DNA from: Pseudoalteromonas umbrosa
GTDB taxonomy: Bacteria > Pseudomonadota > Gammaproteobacteria > Enterobacterales > Alteromonadaceae
Direction of reading: 5' to 3'
DNA length: 64,000 bases
Assembly: GCF_030125375.1 (NCBI RefSeq)
Contig: NZ_JASJUU010000003.1
Location: forward strand, 1,006,247 to 1,070,246
In this document: piece after piece, positions 33,913 to 46,000 of the stretch
Layout: every line of letters starts with the position of its first letter
How positions within the stretch are numbered: position 1 is the first letter of the stretch
Notes under the pieces: model-generated
Seen by the model: only the letters and a program-made list of their open reading frames with translations
What the model was told of the DNA's origin: nothing
Databases searched by the model: none
Translations under genes and position numbers: made by a program

Positions 33913-35185
33913 TAGGACAGGCACTTTTCTTTCTTTTTTTAAAGTTAGAATTGAATTGTAGAAGTGTGTTTCCAAGCCTAAGGTATTTCTTATAGTAGCG
34001 TTATTAAAATCCGCCTTATGGTAGAAATAAATATAACTTAGGAATATATTCATTTTATTAAATAAGAAGAGTCTAGATTGATAAGCAAGGCTAAAACTAC
34101 TTTTTACTAACCAACTCCCTTATACCAATTCACATCATTTTTAGCGGCATGTGCTCTTAATGCAGTTTGCGAACCTGCAAAGTTACCGTAATGACTTCTA
34201 AAGCTCTGTATTCTATCTAGCCAAGTCGCCTCTTCAATTTTTAGTGAAACTAGAATATTGGGCATGCTTTTTGGTATGTACCCCCTTTTTTTGGGGTGAA
34301 TATACCGGCCCGTCCAGTCAACTAGTTCAAGGTAGTCAATTAATGAGAAAGGTATTGTGTTTACATGCTCCCTCGCACCAAACGGTTTTAGTAATTTAGG
34401 TTGTTTAGCTTGGCTCTTTGCTTCATTTAAATTTGATTTCTTTGCATTTTCTTTGGAGTTTTTAAAGTGCCTTATACGCTCTTGAATCGATGTGAAATCA
34501 CTATCCTCTAGATTATTTGCCGTGTTGGCTCTAATTGGATTTAAGTCTACATAGGCCATACAACTGAGCAGTGCTGTTTCGTCGAGTAAGGCTTGAGACT
34601 TATATCGCCCTTCCCAGTATTTACCCGTGCAGTTATCTTCCTTGTTTGCTTCTTTTGCAATGTACTCATTAAGGTTTTTCATAAACCAACTAATGTCAAA
34701 CAGCCTAGATCGCCACTTTTCAACTAACTCAGATACAAGAAGTTGGTCTGCCTCACTAAGAGCATCACCGCTTCGCTGCTTATCTATGATAGGGCTCCCC
34801 TTGTACAACTTATACCATCTAGATATTACCTCGTTATCTGACCAACTAAGTGCTTGCTGTCTATTCACTTTGACTACCAAATGATAGTGATTACTCATGA
34901 TGGCATATGCTGCTATATCAATGGCAAATACACGACTTAGCAGTTTTACTCTTTCGACTAACCATGTTCGTCTATGGTCAAAGTTTTTACCTGTGTATTT
35001 ATCTTCCCCGCACAAAAAAGCACGGCGTACACACCGTGCAATCAAGTGATAATAAGACGTCGACGACAAATCTATCAGTGCTTTCCGTGCTCTTGTCATT
35101 CCTATTCAACTCAAATTAAAACTGGATATTTAAACAGTAGTCAAGCAACGTAATTTATGCAAAGAATTTGTGCCTGTCCCATTTG
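33913..35185. mobile_element. REP-type (Y1/HUH) transposon with GGACAGGCAC/GTGCCTGTCC inverted ends
   Basis: The transposase gene at 34107-35099 is bounded by the motif taGGACAGGCACtttt (about 33913-33926) on the left and the inverted gaatttGTGCCTGTCCcattt (about 35164-35184) on the right. The right flank of about 85 bases is repeated before a second partial copy (35719-35804). Several solo copies of the end motif lie at about 30010, 30585, 30729, 30915 and 36150. The ends are defined from these repeated motifs, not from a target-site duplication. Confidence 0.75.
34107..35099 (-). CDS. REP-associated-type Y1 (HUH) transposase
   Basis: A 330-residue single-strand transposase of the Y1_Tnp type. 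The HUH motif is NHYHLVVKV (about residues 67-75). The catalytic Tyr is probably in FMKNLNEYIAKEANK (about 155), followed by the family's GKYWEGRYKSQAL and CMAYVDLNPIRA motifs. Such enzymes cut at hairpin-bearing ends and spread short non-autonomous elements. The start MTRARKALIDLSSTSYYH is shared with the truncated copy at 35190. The gene appears intact and so may still be active. Confidence 0.92.
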   Translation of the reverse strand: MTRARKALIDLSSTSYYHLIARCVRRAFLCGEDKYTGKNFDHRRTWLVERVKLLSRVFAIDIAAYAIMSNHYHLVVKVNRQQALSWSDNEVISRWYKLYKGSPIIDKQRSGDALSEADQLLVSELVEKWRSRLFDISWFMKNLNEYIAKEANKEDNCTGKYWEGRYKSQALLDETALLSCMAYVDLNPIRANTANNLEDSDFTSIQERIRHFKNSKENAKKSNLNEAKSQAKQPKLLKPFGAREHVNTIPFSLIDYLELVDWTGRYIHPKKRGYIPKSMPNILVSLKIEEATWLDRIQSFRSHYGNFAGSQTALRAHAAKNDVNWYKGVG

Positions 35186-35189
35186 CTTA

Positions 35190-35718
35190 TCGTCGAGTAA
35201 GGCTTGAGACTTATATCGCCCTTCCCAGTATTTACCCGTGCAGTTATCTGCCTTGTTTGCTTCTTTTGCAATGTACTCATTAAGGTTTTTCATGAACCAA
35301 CTAATGTCAAACAGTCTGGCTCGCCACTTTTCAACTAACCAACTAACTCAGATACAAGCAGTTGCTTAGCCTCACTAAGAGTATCAGCGTTTCGCTGCTT
35401 ATCTACGATAGGGCTCCCCTTGTACAACTTATACCATCTAGATATTACTTCGTTATCTGACCAACTAAGTGCTTGCTGTCTATTCACTTTAACAACCAAA
35501 TGATAGTGATTACTCATAATGGCATAAGCCGCTATTTCAATCGCAAACACACTGCTTAGCAGTTTTACTCTCTCTGTTAACCATGTCCGTCGATGATCAA
35601 AGTTTTTACCTGTGTATTCATCTTCTCCACACAAAAAGGCACGGCGTACACACCGTGCTATCAAGTGATAATAAGACGTCGACGACAGATCTATCAGTGC
35701 TTTCCTTGCTCTTGTCAT
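35190..35718 (-). pseudogene. Truncated, frameshifted second copy of the Y1 transposase
   Basis: This stretch is over 90% alike by eye to the 5' half of the transposase gene (34579-35099) and starts with the same MTRARKALIDLSS at 35718. It ends abruptly at 35190, where it abuts the right end of the first copy, so the C-terminal half is missing. An 8-base tandem duplication (ccaactaa, around 35333-35345) shifts the frame and ends the open part at 35335. It is non-functional. Confidence 0.93.
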
Positions 35719-35772
35719 ATCTATTAAATTCAAATAAGGCTGGATATTTAGACAGTAGTCAAGTAACGCAAT

Positions 35773-36054
35773 TTATGCAAAGAATTTGTGCCTGTCCCAT
35801 TTGGTTTGAATTGGAAATATTGTGGTGAAAGCAAACCAAATAACCAAATATAAAATAGTCTGAGTAAATAGCGATAACGCACCAAAAACAATTAAGGCAA
35901 GAGAAACTATTTGCCGATAAGAGTCATTAACGCCTTTAGCATCAATAGAGTGTTTGCCGCAGTTTGAGCATGTCGCAGGGCTACCTTCAAAAGATAGAAA
36001 TTTTGAAAAATGACTTACGCTTTTATGATTACAGTGTGGACAATTAAAAGCCAT
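35773..36054 (-). pseudogene. Zinc-ribbon membrane protein truncated by the transposon end
   Basis: The ATG at 36054 (aaggga upstream) gives MAFNCPHCNHKSVSHFSKF, then a second Cys pair (ATCSNCGKH) forming a zinc ribbon, followed by two hydrophobic segments (about residues 50-85). The last ten or so codons (TKWDRHKFFA and stop) are read from the transposon end itself (accaaatgggacaggcac...), so the original C-terminus has been cut off. The protein is a small cassette-like gene, with an attC remnant just upstream. It may or may not still be functional. Confidence 0.75.
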
Positions 36055-36066
36055 ACTTCCCTTGCA

Positions 36067-36130
36067 TTGCAAACGCCCTGCTAATAATTAAGCCAATAGC
36101 TGGCGGGCGACTAGCGCAGCAATTGGCATG
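36067..36130 (-). other. attC-like remnant upstream of the zinc-ribbon gene
   Basis: On the minus strand GCCAATTGCTG pairs with CAGCTATTGGC around an 11-base loop, and the sequence ends in GGGCGTTTGC 13 bases before the next ATG, as an attC R' end does. The matching 5' outer arm (TAAC...) is missing; in its place is the transposon end motif at about 36150. I read it as a half-destroyed integron recombination site. Confidence 0.5.
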
Positions 36131-36172
36131 ACAGCCTTAGTGAGAAAGTTTGTGTCTGTCCTATTTGGTTCC

Positions 36173-36496
36173 CTATTTGGTTCTCCCGTTTAACAGCTGA
36201 ATTGCTAACTCTTTATTAAAAATATCTTGCGTTGAAGCGGAACTCCACGGTTTTTCCATTACCCAATTTGGTAATTCAGTTTGAGATTTAACTGAGGCAA
36301 AAACTATATACAACAGAACCTGTGTATCTTTAGGGTCGATTTTGCTTAACTCTAGAGCATATCTTAATGCTTTCTTATAATCTTGCTGCTGAATAGCAAT
36401 TACATAATCACCTTCAAGTTTCATCCAAGTTTTAGTTATATCATTAGCAAAACAAGAAGAACTAAAAAATAATGCCAGTATAAAAATTTTACGCAT
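36173..36496 (-). CDS. Small exported protein in an integron-like cassette, 3' end altered
   Basis: A 107-residue protein with a signal peptide (MRKIFILALFFSSSCFAND). The mature part reads as one or two helical TPR-like hairpins (YVIAIQQQDYKKALRYALEL). The ATG lies 14 bases after an attC site, the usual cassette arrangement. The last codons and stop (accaaatag) belong to a doubled transposon-end sequence (gaaccaaatag twice), so the natural end may be lost. Function is unknown. Confidence 0.65.
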   Translation of the reverse strand: MRKIFILALFFSSSCFANDITKTWMKLEGDYVIAIQQQDYKKALRYALELSKIDPKDTQVLLYIVFASVKSQTELPNWVMEKPWSSASTQDIFNKELAIQLLNGRTK

Positions 36497-36509
36497 AATC
36501 CCTCACGGC

Positions 36510-36609
36510 TGCTAACGCCCGCATATGTGGAACAAAATGCTTGGCTATAATTGGCTTGGAAAGAACCAAGCCAAGCTTTTTGGTTCCGCTAATAATGCGC
36601 TTGTTAGGT
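36510..36609 (-). other. Integron attC recombination site
   Basis: Read on the minus strand, the site starts ACCTAAC (fits RYYYAAC) and ends GCGGGCGTTAGC. Outer arms pair as CTAAC...GCAT...GGAAC with GTTCC...ATGC...GTTAG with the bulges and mismatches usual in attC. The inside forms a further imperfect hairpin (AAGCTTGGCTTGG with CCAAGCCA / GCCAAGC). The stop codon of the gene at 36604 lies inside ACCTAAC, and the next gene starts 14 bases after the site. The layout matches gene cassettes of the Vibrio/Shewanella/Pseudoalteromonas type. Confidence 0.8.
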
Positions 36610-36852
36610 GGTTTTTACATCATAGTATTTATAAAGAATTAATGCTGTGATTGTAAAGGCAACTAATTGAATTAAATAGAAAACATAGAAGTTAGGGTAT
36701 GTAATAATAATTGAAATAGTTAAAATTAAAGATACAGTTAAAATAAAACCTGATTGAGCTTTATAGAACAATCCTTTACCGCCTGCGATAAACATTGAAT
36801 AAGCTAAAAGCAAGAATTGAACTACTAAAATTAAGACTAATGCACCACCCAT
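36604..36852 (-). CDS. Small membrane protein in an integron cassette
   Basis: An 82-residue protein with three hydrophobic segments (about 1-20, 27-47, 50-72) and a short cytoplasmic tail (YKYYDVKTT). Its stop codon is inside the attC R'' box at 36603-36609. About 20 bases upstream of its ATG the sequence reads aaattGTTAGGTG, which looks like the R' end of a preceding attC, though its partner arm is weak. No family recognised. Confidence 0.72.
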   Translation of the reverse strand: MGGALVLILVVQFLLLAYSMFIAGGKGLFYKAQSGFILTVSLILTISIIITYPNFYVFYLIQLVAFTITALILYKYYDVKTT

Positions 36853-37058
36853 ACTCGAAAAACACCTAACAATTTAATATCGACCCAACAAGCCGTTTTC
36901 TACCGAGCCTCGGATCATTGTTATCATTATACCAGTTCTATCACAAGAACTAACTTGTTGCTAAAGATATACATTTAAGCGTTGTAGAAATTATGGAAAG
37001 GACAAAAACAACCGAATGAGTCGTTTGCTTGACTATAGAAGAAACACAAACCAGCTAC

Positions 37059-37084
37059 AAAAAAAATGGCCTCATACGAGGCCA
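37059..37084 (-). terminator. Intrinsic terminator of the M3 peptidase gene
   Basis: On the minus strand TGGCCTC pairs with GAGGCCA around a 4-base loop and is followed by eight Ts. It lies 35 bases past the stop codon. Confidence 0.92.
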
Positions 37085-37117
37085 CTTGTATACTGATATG
37101 TTGAGCGTGCAATGAGC

Positions 37118-39268
37118 TTAATTGCTACCTAAACCGCGACGCTTTAATAGTGCATTGGTCGTCGGTGCTTGACCTCTAAATGCTTTGTAAGACTCCATTA
37201 ATGGGCGTGAGTTACCCACTTCTAGAATATTTTTGCGGTAGTGGTCGCCGATTTTTCTGTTTAAGCCACCTTGTGATTGCACGTAAGCGAATGCATCTGC
37301 CGCTAGGATTTCACTCCACATATAGGCGTAGTAACCCGCTGAGTAACCGCCGCCCATTGAGTGGGAGAAATAGGCAGATTTATAGCGTGGTTGAATATGC
37401 GGTACGTATAAGCCGTGCTTTTTCAATACATTTTGCTCAAACGCTTCTAAGTCGGTTACTTTTTCTTCTGGTTTGATTGAATGCCATTCCATGTCCACTA
37501 GCGCAGCAGCAACGTATTCTAGGGTATCAAAGCCTTGGTTAAAGCTACGTGAGCGCACTAACTTATCAAGCAGTGCTGGTGGAATTGCTTCATTGGTTTT
37601 GTAGTGCTTGGCGTAATTAGCAATGACTTTTGGGTGAATGGCCCAGTCTTCTTCAAAGGTAGATGGGAATTCAACAAAGTCTCTTGAAACCGACGTGCCT
37701 GACAAAGAAGGATAGTTCACATCCGACAGCATACCGTGAATGCCATGCCCAAGTTCATGGAAGATGGTCGTGACTTCGCCATAGCTTAGCAAGGTAGGCT
37801 GTCCTTCAGGTGCTTTGGCGATATTCATCACATTTACGACCACAGGTTTTTGCTCAAGTAAGTGCGACTGATCAACAAATGAATTCATCCAAGCACCGCC
37901 ACTTTTACCCTGACGGGCGAAGTAGTCTGCATAGAAAATTGCTAGGCTCTTGCCATCGTGGTCAAAGACTTCATACGCTTTAACCTCTGGGTGATAGACA
38001 GGTAAATCTGGGCGCAGTTTAAACTCGATGCCGTATAGCTCTTTCATGGTGAAGAATACACCGTCTTCCAGCACACGGTTAAACTCAAAATAAGGTCTAA
38101 CACTGCTTTCATTCAGCGCAAACTTATCTTGGCGTACTTGCTCAGCATAAAATGCCCAATCCCAAGGTTGCACTTTAAAGCTTTCACCGTTTTGCGCTAT
38201 TTTGTCTTGAATTGCTTGAGTCTCTTGTGCCGCGTTTTTCATTAACTGCTCAGTCATGCCAGAGAACATGTCAAATACAGTTTGTGGATTCTGCGCCATT
38301 TGATCGGACAAACCATAATCGGCCCAGCTATCAAAGCCGAGGATTTGAGCCCGTGTTGCACGAATTTGTGCAAGGCGGCTGACTATCTCAGTGTTATTGG
38401 TTTTGCCCGTTTGTGCACGGTTGGCAGAAGCAAGCCATACGCGCTCTCTTAAATCGCGGTTTGCTAGCTGTGCAAGGATTGGCTGGCGCGTGGTATTGGT
38501 AATGCTAATAAGGTATTTACCCTTGTGGCCCGCTTTTTCAGCAGCGGTTGCCATGACGTCAATTTGCGCATCTGTTAAGCCTTTAAGCTGCGTTTTGTCT
38601 TCTACAACAACAGCAATATTTTGTGTTTCTTGCAGTAGGTTTTGGCTAAATTGCGTCGTCAGTTGTGAGTGCTCTTTGTTTAGTGCTCTGATCTGCGTTT
38701 TTTGTGACTCGTTTAGCTTAGCGCCTGCTCTTACAAAGCGCTTGTAGTACACCTCAATCAGTCTTACTGACTCGGCGTCTAGGTTTAAAGTGGTGCGTTT
38801 ATCATAGATCTCTTGCACACGCGAAAATAGCTTCTCGTTTAGGTAAATATTATCGAAATGCTGGGCCATGAGTGGCGAGAATTGCTGCGCTAATGCACGG
38901 CGGGTTGGGTTTGAGTCAGTGCCACTGACGTTTGAAAAGTACGCACTTGCACGACTTAGCTGTGCACCGCTTTTTTCAAGGGCAACAATGGTATTTTCAA
39001 ATGTCACTGTATTTTGCGCAATGATCTCATCGACTTCTTGAAGCTGCTGTTCAAAGCCAAGCTCAAATGCTGGAGCGATGTGCTCATCTTTAATGATCGT
39101 AAAATCTGGTGCTTGATACTGCAATGTGCTTGGGCTCATCAGCGGGTTTTGTGCTGTCTTTTGCGCAGTTGCTTGTGTGTTTGTCATTGGCTGAGCTGCG
39201 TTTTGGCTATTGCATGCGCCGAGTAAGATCACTGAGCTGACGGCCAATGCGATTGTTTTCTTTATCAT
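37118..39268 (-). CDS. dcp: M3-family peptidyl-dipeptidase (Dcp-like) lipoprotein
   Basis: A 716-residue zinc peptidase with a lipoprotein signal (IALAVSSVILLGACNS). The M3 catalytic domain occupies the C-terminal two-thirds, with the zinc site FHELGHGIHGML near residue 503 and the downstream EFPSTFEEDW third-ligand region. Close relatives are Dcp dipeptidyl carboxypeptidases, which remove dipeptides from the C-terminus of peptides; a lipidated, envelope-located Dcp is common in Alteromonadales. It is divergent from the ZnuD-like receptor, and a Zur-box-like palindrome at 39427 lies between them. Confidence 0.93.
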   Translation of the reverse strand: MIKKTIALAVSSVILLGACNSQNAAQPMTNTQATAQKTAQNPLMSPSTLQYQAPDFTIIKDEHIAPAFELGFEQQLQEVDEIIAQNTVTFENTIVALEKSGAQLSRASAYFSNVSGTDSNPTRRALAQQFSPLMAQHFDNIYLNEKLFSRVQEIYDKRTTLNLDAESVRLIEVYYKRFVRAGAKLNESQKTQIRALNKEHSQLTTQFSQNLLQETQNIAVVVEDKTQLKGLTDAQIDVMATAAEKAGHKGKYLISITNTTRQPILAQLANRDLRERVWLASANRAQTGKTNNTEIVSRLAQIRATRAQILGFDSWADYGLSDQMAQNPQTVFDMFSGMTEQLMKNAAQETQAIQDKIAQNGESFKVQPWDWAFYAEQVRQDKFALNESSVRPYFEFNRVLEDGVFFTMKELYGIEFKLRPDLPVYHPEVKAYEVFDHDGKSLAIFYADYFARQGKSGGAWMNSFVDQSHLLEQKPVVVNVMNIAKAPEGQPTLLSYGEVTTIFHELGHGIHGMLSDVNYPSLSGTSVSRDFVEFPSTFEEDWAIHPKVIANYAKHYKTNEAIPPALLDKLVRSRSFNQGFDTLEYVAAALVDMEWHSIKPEEKVTDLEAFEQNVLKKHGLYVPHIQPRYKSAYFSHSMGGGYSAGYYAYMWSEILAADAFAYVQSQGGLNRKIGDHYRKNILEVGNSRPLMESYKAFRGQAPTTNALLKRRGLGSN

Positions 39269-39426
39269 AGTGTACTTCCGAGATAAGTGTGTACTGAATA
39301 TTTAATGCAATTGTTGAGGCTTTTTTTAAAAAAACATTCATGCAAAAAGTTGGTTGGGAGTCGCTTTAAGCATGATGTTATGTGCGCTCTTTGCGCAATG
39401 TACCTGAACTATTGAATTGCATGATA

Positions 39427-39441
39427 TGTTATATTGTAACA
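39427..39441. promoter_or_regulatory. Zur-box-like palindrome 1
   Basis: TGTTATATTGTAACA is a 15-base palindrome with one mismatched pair that fits the gammaproteobacterial Zur operator (TGTTAT..TATAACA type). It lies 159 bases upstream of the M3 peptidase start and 218 upstream of the receptor start, so it could serve either promoter. Confidence 0.6.
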
Positions 39442-39624
39442 AAATAAATGCAATTATATTTCTCTCAATTATTGCAACAAATTATTAAGATTATGATTTT
39501 ATTGATTTATATCGGTTATGGCTGTGCAAGTACGCGTTATTGCTATGGGTAAAATGAATATGAATCTTCGATGATGTCTACAAAAAACAGGATAAAAAAA
39601 CTTGCAAATCACCAAGTTGTGCGA

Positions 39625-39639
39625 TGTTATATTATAACA
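39625..39639 (+). promoter_or_regulatory. Zur-box-like palindrome 2 before the ZnuD-like receptor
   Basis: TGTTATATTATAACA is a perfect 15-base palindrome and a close match to known Zur operators. It lies 20 bases upstream of the likely start codon, where bound zinc-loaded Zur would block the promoter or early transcription of the receptor gene. Confidence 0.8.
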
Positions 39640-39659
39640 ATTATTAAGATGAGATGATT

Positions 39660-42107
<2,448 letters not shown>

Positions 42108-42126
42108 TTTTTTTGTCACTGTAGTC

Positions 42127-42149
42127 AAAGGGGCTTAGGCCCCTTTTTT
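42127..42149 (+). terminator. Intrinsic terminator after the zinc receptor gene
   Basis: AAAGGGGC pairs with GCCCCTTT around a 4-base loop and continues into a T-run. Confidence 0.93.
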
Positions 42150-42244
42150 CATTGTTTAAATAATGAGTACGTTTTAATGAGTGTGTCTGACTGAGGACAT
42201 TAACCTATAGCATCTTGCGCTTGCGCCCAAAGCTGACAGTGGGT

Positions 42245-42946
42245 TTATTCTTCACCGCTTTTTAAAAACTGAATCTCAGGACTTTCAAGCGAAAATACTC
42301 GGCCATCGTCGAGTGCCATTTCAATGTAAAAACTCATCGGATAGTCTGCATCTGGCGCCGTGTTTAAAATTAAATCTGTACTAAAGCCAAGTGATTTTAA
42401 AGGCTCGGCATCGGCTGTTTCAATGTACTCATTTAATGCTGTGTAGATGCGTTTATCGTTTTTATAGACATAGTATTGATTTGGGAAGCTGGCAAAAGAT
42501 ACGGAAAAGAATTGGTTTAAGTTGCTGCCAGCAGGGGCGGATTCATTAAAATCATAAGGTGAAGTGATCACGATGGACTGGATGTTTTCTTTGGTTGTCT
42601 CAGGTACTGGTGACAGCGCATAGGCCTTACTGATCAGTGAGGGCGGCATTAAATTAAATAAAGATGCCTTGAGAGTCACTATTTCTGTGACTGTGTCTAA
42701 TCCAAAAATTAAATGATTGTATTGAATCGGTGTATTTTCTTGATAAGACTCGTCGCGTTTAATGTCTTCTTGTGAAAGTGTGGAGTTTAGTTCGCGATTA
42801 AATAAATGCAGTTCTACACCTGTAACGATTTTTTCGGTTTGGGACTCGCTTGGTGGTTGAGGAATTGTCGGCCCACTTGAGTCTGAGCCGCAGCCAAATA
42901 AGGTTGTCACTAAAACAAATAATCCGGCTAAGCGTAAATAGCGCAT
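42245..42946 (-). CDS. Lipoprotein of unknown function
   Basis: A 233-residue protein with a clear lipoprotein signal (LAGLFVLVTTLFGCGSDSS) and a Pro/Ser-rich linker. The rest reads as beta-rich and soluble, with no known motif. Convergent with the zinc receptor gene. It starts 152 bases upstream of the stop of the RND gene, with an independent promoter likely. Confidence 0.75.
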   Translation of the reverse strand: MRYLRLAGLFVLVTTLFGCGSDSSGPTIPQPPSESQTEKIVTGVELHLFNRELNSTLSQEDIKRDESYQENTPIQYNHLIFGLDTVTEIVTLKASLFNLMPPSLISKAYALSPVPETTKENIQSIVITSPYDFNESAPAGSNLNQFFSVSFASFPNQYYVYKNDKRIYTALNEYIETADAEPLKSLGFSTDLILNTAPDADYPMSFYIEMALDDGRVFSLESPEIQFLKSGEE

Positions 42947-43037
42947 AGTAAATCCTTTAATATCAATTTTACGCTATAAAGTATGAACTAAAATAGGAAC
43001 GATAGTTGTTATTTATTGTTACCGAGGAAGTTTGGGA

Positions 43038-43072
43038 GAGCAGCTAAGCAGAGTGGATAGGCTTAGCTGCTC
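43038..43072 (-). terminator. Hairpin after the RND efflux operon
   Basis: An 11-bp perfect inverted repeat (GAGCAGCTAAG, 13-base loop, CTTAGCTGCTC) lies 27 bases past the stop of the RND gene. It lacks a T-run on the minus strand, so termination may be weak or Rho-assisted. Confidence 0.55.
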
Positions 43073-43098
43073 AGTGATGGACTGAGCACCTGTTTGCT

Positions 43099-46000
43099 TT
43101 AAATTTCAGTGGCAAACTGTGTTTCGTTTAGCGCTTTTTCAGACTCAACTTCTCCTCGGTGGTCGGTAGCCAGCTTTTCATAAAGCAGTGGCAATACAAT
43201 CAGCGTGAAGAACGTCCCGATCAGCATACCTGCAACCAGAATAATACCAATGCTGTTTCTTGCTTCTGCACCAGCACCTGTAACAAGGACTAGCGGGAAG
43301 TGGCCAAGTACGGTTGCGCCCGTTGTCATTAAGATAGGACGAAGGCGGGTTGCCGCAGCGCCTTTGACAGCCTCAAATTTATTTTTACCTTCAAGCTGTA
43401 AATGGTTGGCAAATTCCACAATTAAAATCCCATTTTTAGCGATAAGGCCAATTAAGGTAATCAGGCCGATTTGGCTGTAAATATTCACCGTGGTAAGCGA
43501 TAAAAACGGCAACATCAGTGCGCCAGATAAGGCCAAAGGTGCGCACCCAAGTAGCACCACAAGGGGATCTCTAAAGCTATTAAATTGAATCGCTAATAAG
43601 AAATACACCACAATCATAGCGACCAAGAGTACGCCAACCATGGTATTACCCTCTTTACGAAGCTGCCTTGATTCGCCCGCATAATCAATTGAGTAATGTG
43701 CAGGCAAGATTTCTTTGGCAATGTCTTCAATACTGCTTAGGCCCTGCTCTTTGGTGATGTGTGGCAGCACGCCCGCTAAGATCCTGAACGAGTCTTGTTG
43801 GTTAAATGAACCCAAAACACGAGGACTGGTGAAGGTGCGCAATGTGGCAAACGCAGAGACTGGAATGAGCGTGCCTTGATCATTTCTAACTTGCATATCC
43901 AGAATATTTTCAGGATTGTAACGCTCATCATCACCCACAATTGGGATCACGCGGTAAGCTTTCCCATCTTTGTTGAAGTAGTTCACAAAGTTGTTGGACA
44001 TCAACACACTCAGCTGGTTATTTACATCCGCGAGATCCAGACCCAGATCAGCGACCAGTAAGCGGTCTATTTCTAGTTCCGCCTGTGGTAAGTCAATTTT
44101 AAGGTCGGTATTCACAAACATAAATTGGCCGCTGGCGTTGGCCTTAGCAATGATTTGGTCTGCGTATTGCTTCATTGTTTGCGCATCATCACTGGATCTC
44201 AGCACCACTTCGACATCAAACTGGCCTGCGGTTGGTAAAGAGGCCGGTAGGATAGGGAATAAGCTTAAACCTGTGACGCTACCGAGACGACCGTATAAAT
44301 CAAACAATAAGTCATGCACTGAGTTTTCGCGCTCTTCATATGGGGCAAGTTCTACGCCACCAAAACCCGCAGCTGCTGTGACAATTTGCCAAGTAAATTG
44401 ACCGCCTTCGGTCGCGTTCATCACACGTGCTGTCTCATTCATTTTCTCAGCGGTGTAGACTTGTGAAGACTCAGGTGGCGCTTCTATCACTACTTGGACA
44501 CTGCTCTGATCTTCAATTGGCGCCAGTTCTTTTTGCGATAACAAATAAAACGGCACTGACAGGAGTGAGAACACAATAGCGACAAAAAATATTTGTGTAC
44601 GCCACTGGAACAAGGTGTCTAAGCTCTTGAAATAGAATGCTTGCAGTCTATCAAAGTAGCCATTCACTGCTTGAGTCAACTTGCCTTCTTTGCCGCCTTC
44701 TGGGCTAACATAGGCACTCATGATGGGCGAGAGGGTTACGGCGACCAACCCTGAAATTAAGACTGCAATGGCCAAAGTAAAGGCAAATTCGCGGAACAAG
44801 AAGCCCGTTAAGCCCGTTAAAAAGCCAATCGGCGCATAAACGGCTGCAAGGGTTAAGGTCATCGCAATGACGGGCACAAGTAGTTGTCTTGAGCTGATCA
44901 GTGCCGCTTGCAATCTGGGCTTGCCTTCTCGCATATGGCGGGCAACATTTTCAACGACCACAATGGCGTCATCGACGACCAAGCCAACCGATAGCACGAT
45001 GGCCAAAATGGTGAGTAGATTTAACGAGAACCCCATGACTGAGATCACTGCAATGGCACCCAAAATAGAGATTGGAATGGTGATAAGCGGCACCATGGCG
45101 GTTCTGAATGAGCCCATCATGGCAACGACAACGATACCGACCAGAAGTACAGTCTCAGCAAGGGTGGTAAAGATCTCCTTGATTGAATCACGCATGTAGA
45201 GTGTGCCGTCGTAGCCAATCGAGATTTTCATGCCATCAGGTAAAATCTGGTTTATTTCGGCCAGCTTTGCATAGAGCGCATCACCGATATTTATCTCATT
45301 GGCACCAGGTAGCGCCCAAACCGCTAAGAATACCGTATCGTGATAATCTAAACGTGCCGTCACCATACCGGGGGCTTCGCCAATTTCTATATCGGCAATA
45401 TCGCCCAGTTTTAACTGTGCAGTGTCTGTTTCTTTTACAACCAGCTGCTCAAAATCAGCAACGTTTTTTAAACTTGTGTTGGCCATTAAGTCGATGCGTT
45501 GACGGTTGTTTTCGGTGTAACCAATAGTCGCAATGGTATTGTTGGCTTGCAGTGCTGCAAATACATCACTGGCGCTGAGGTTATAAATGGCCAGTTTATC
45601 TGTGTCTAACCAAACGCGCATCGCTGGGTTTCTACCGCCCTCGAGGGTGACTTTTTGTACCCCTGGAATATCAGACATAGACGGCACGACATTTCTGACC
45701 AGGTAATCACTGACTTCATTTCTCGGCAAGCCTTGCGATTCTACATCTAAATAAAATACCGCGTAGGGGCTATCCGCTCGCACAATTTGAATGGCTGGGT
45801 CTTCCGCGCCAGTTGGTAGCTCAAACTTAATTTGGTTAAGGCGTGTTGTTAGCTCTGCAAGGGCATCGGTTGTGCTGTGATTCAAATCAAGCCAAGCAGT
45901 TACTTTGCTGAGCCCTGATGTGGTGACAGAGTCAACGTAGTCTACGCCGGGCACAGTCGAAGCCACACGCTCTATGGGCTCGGTGACATAGCCTTTAACA

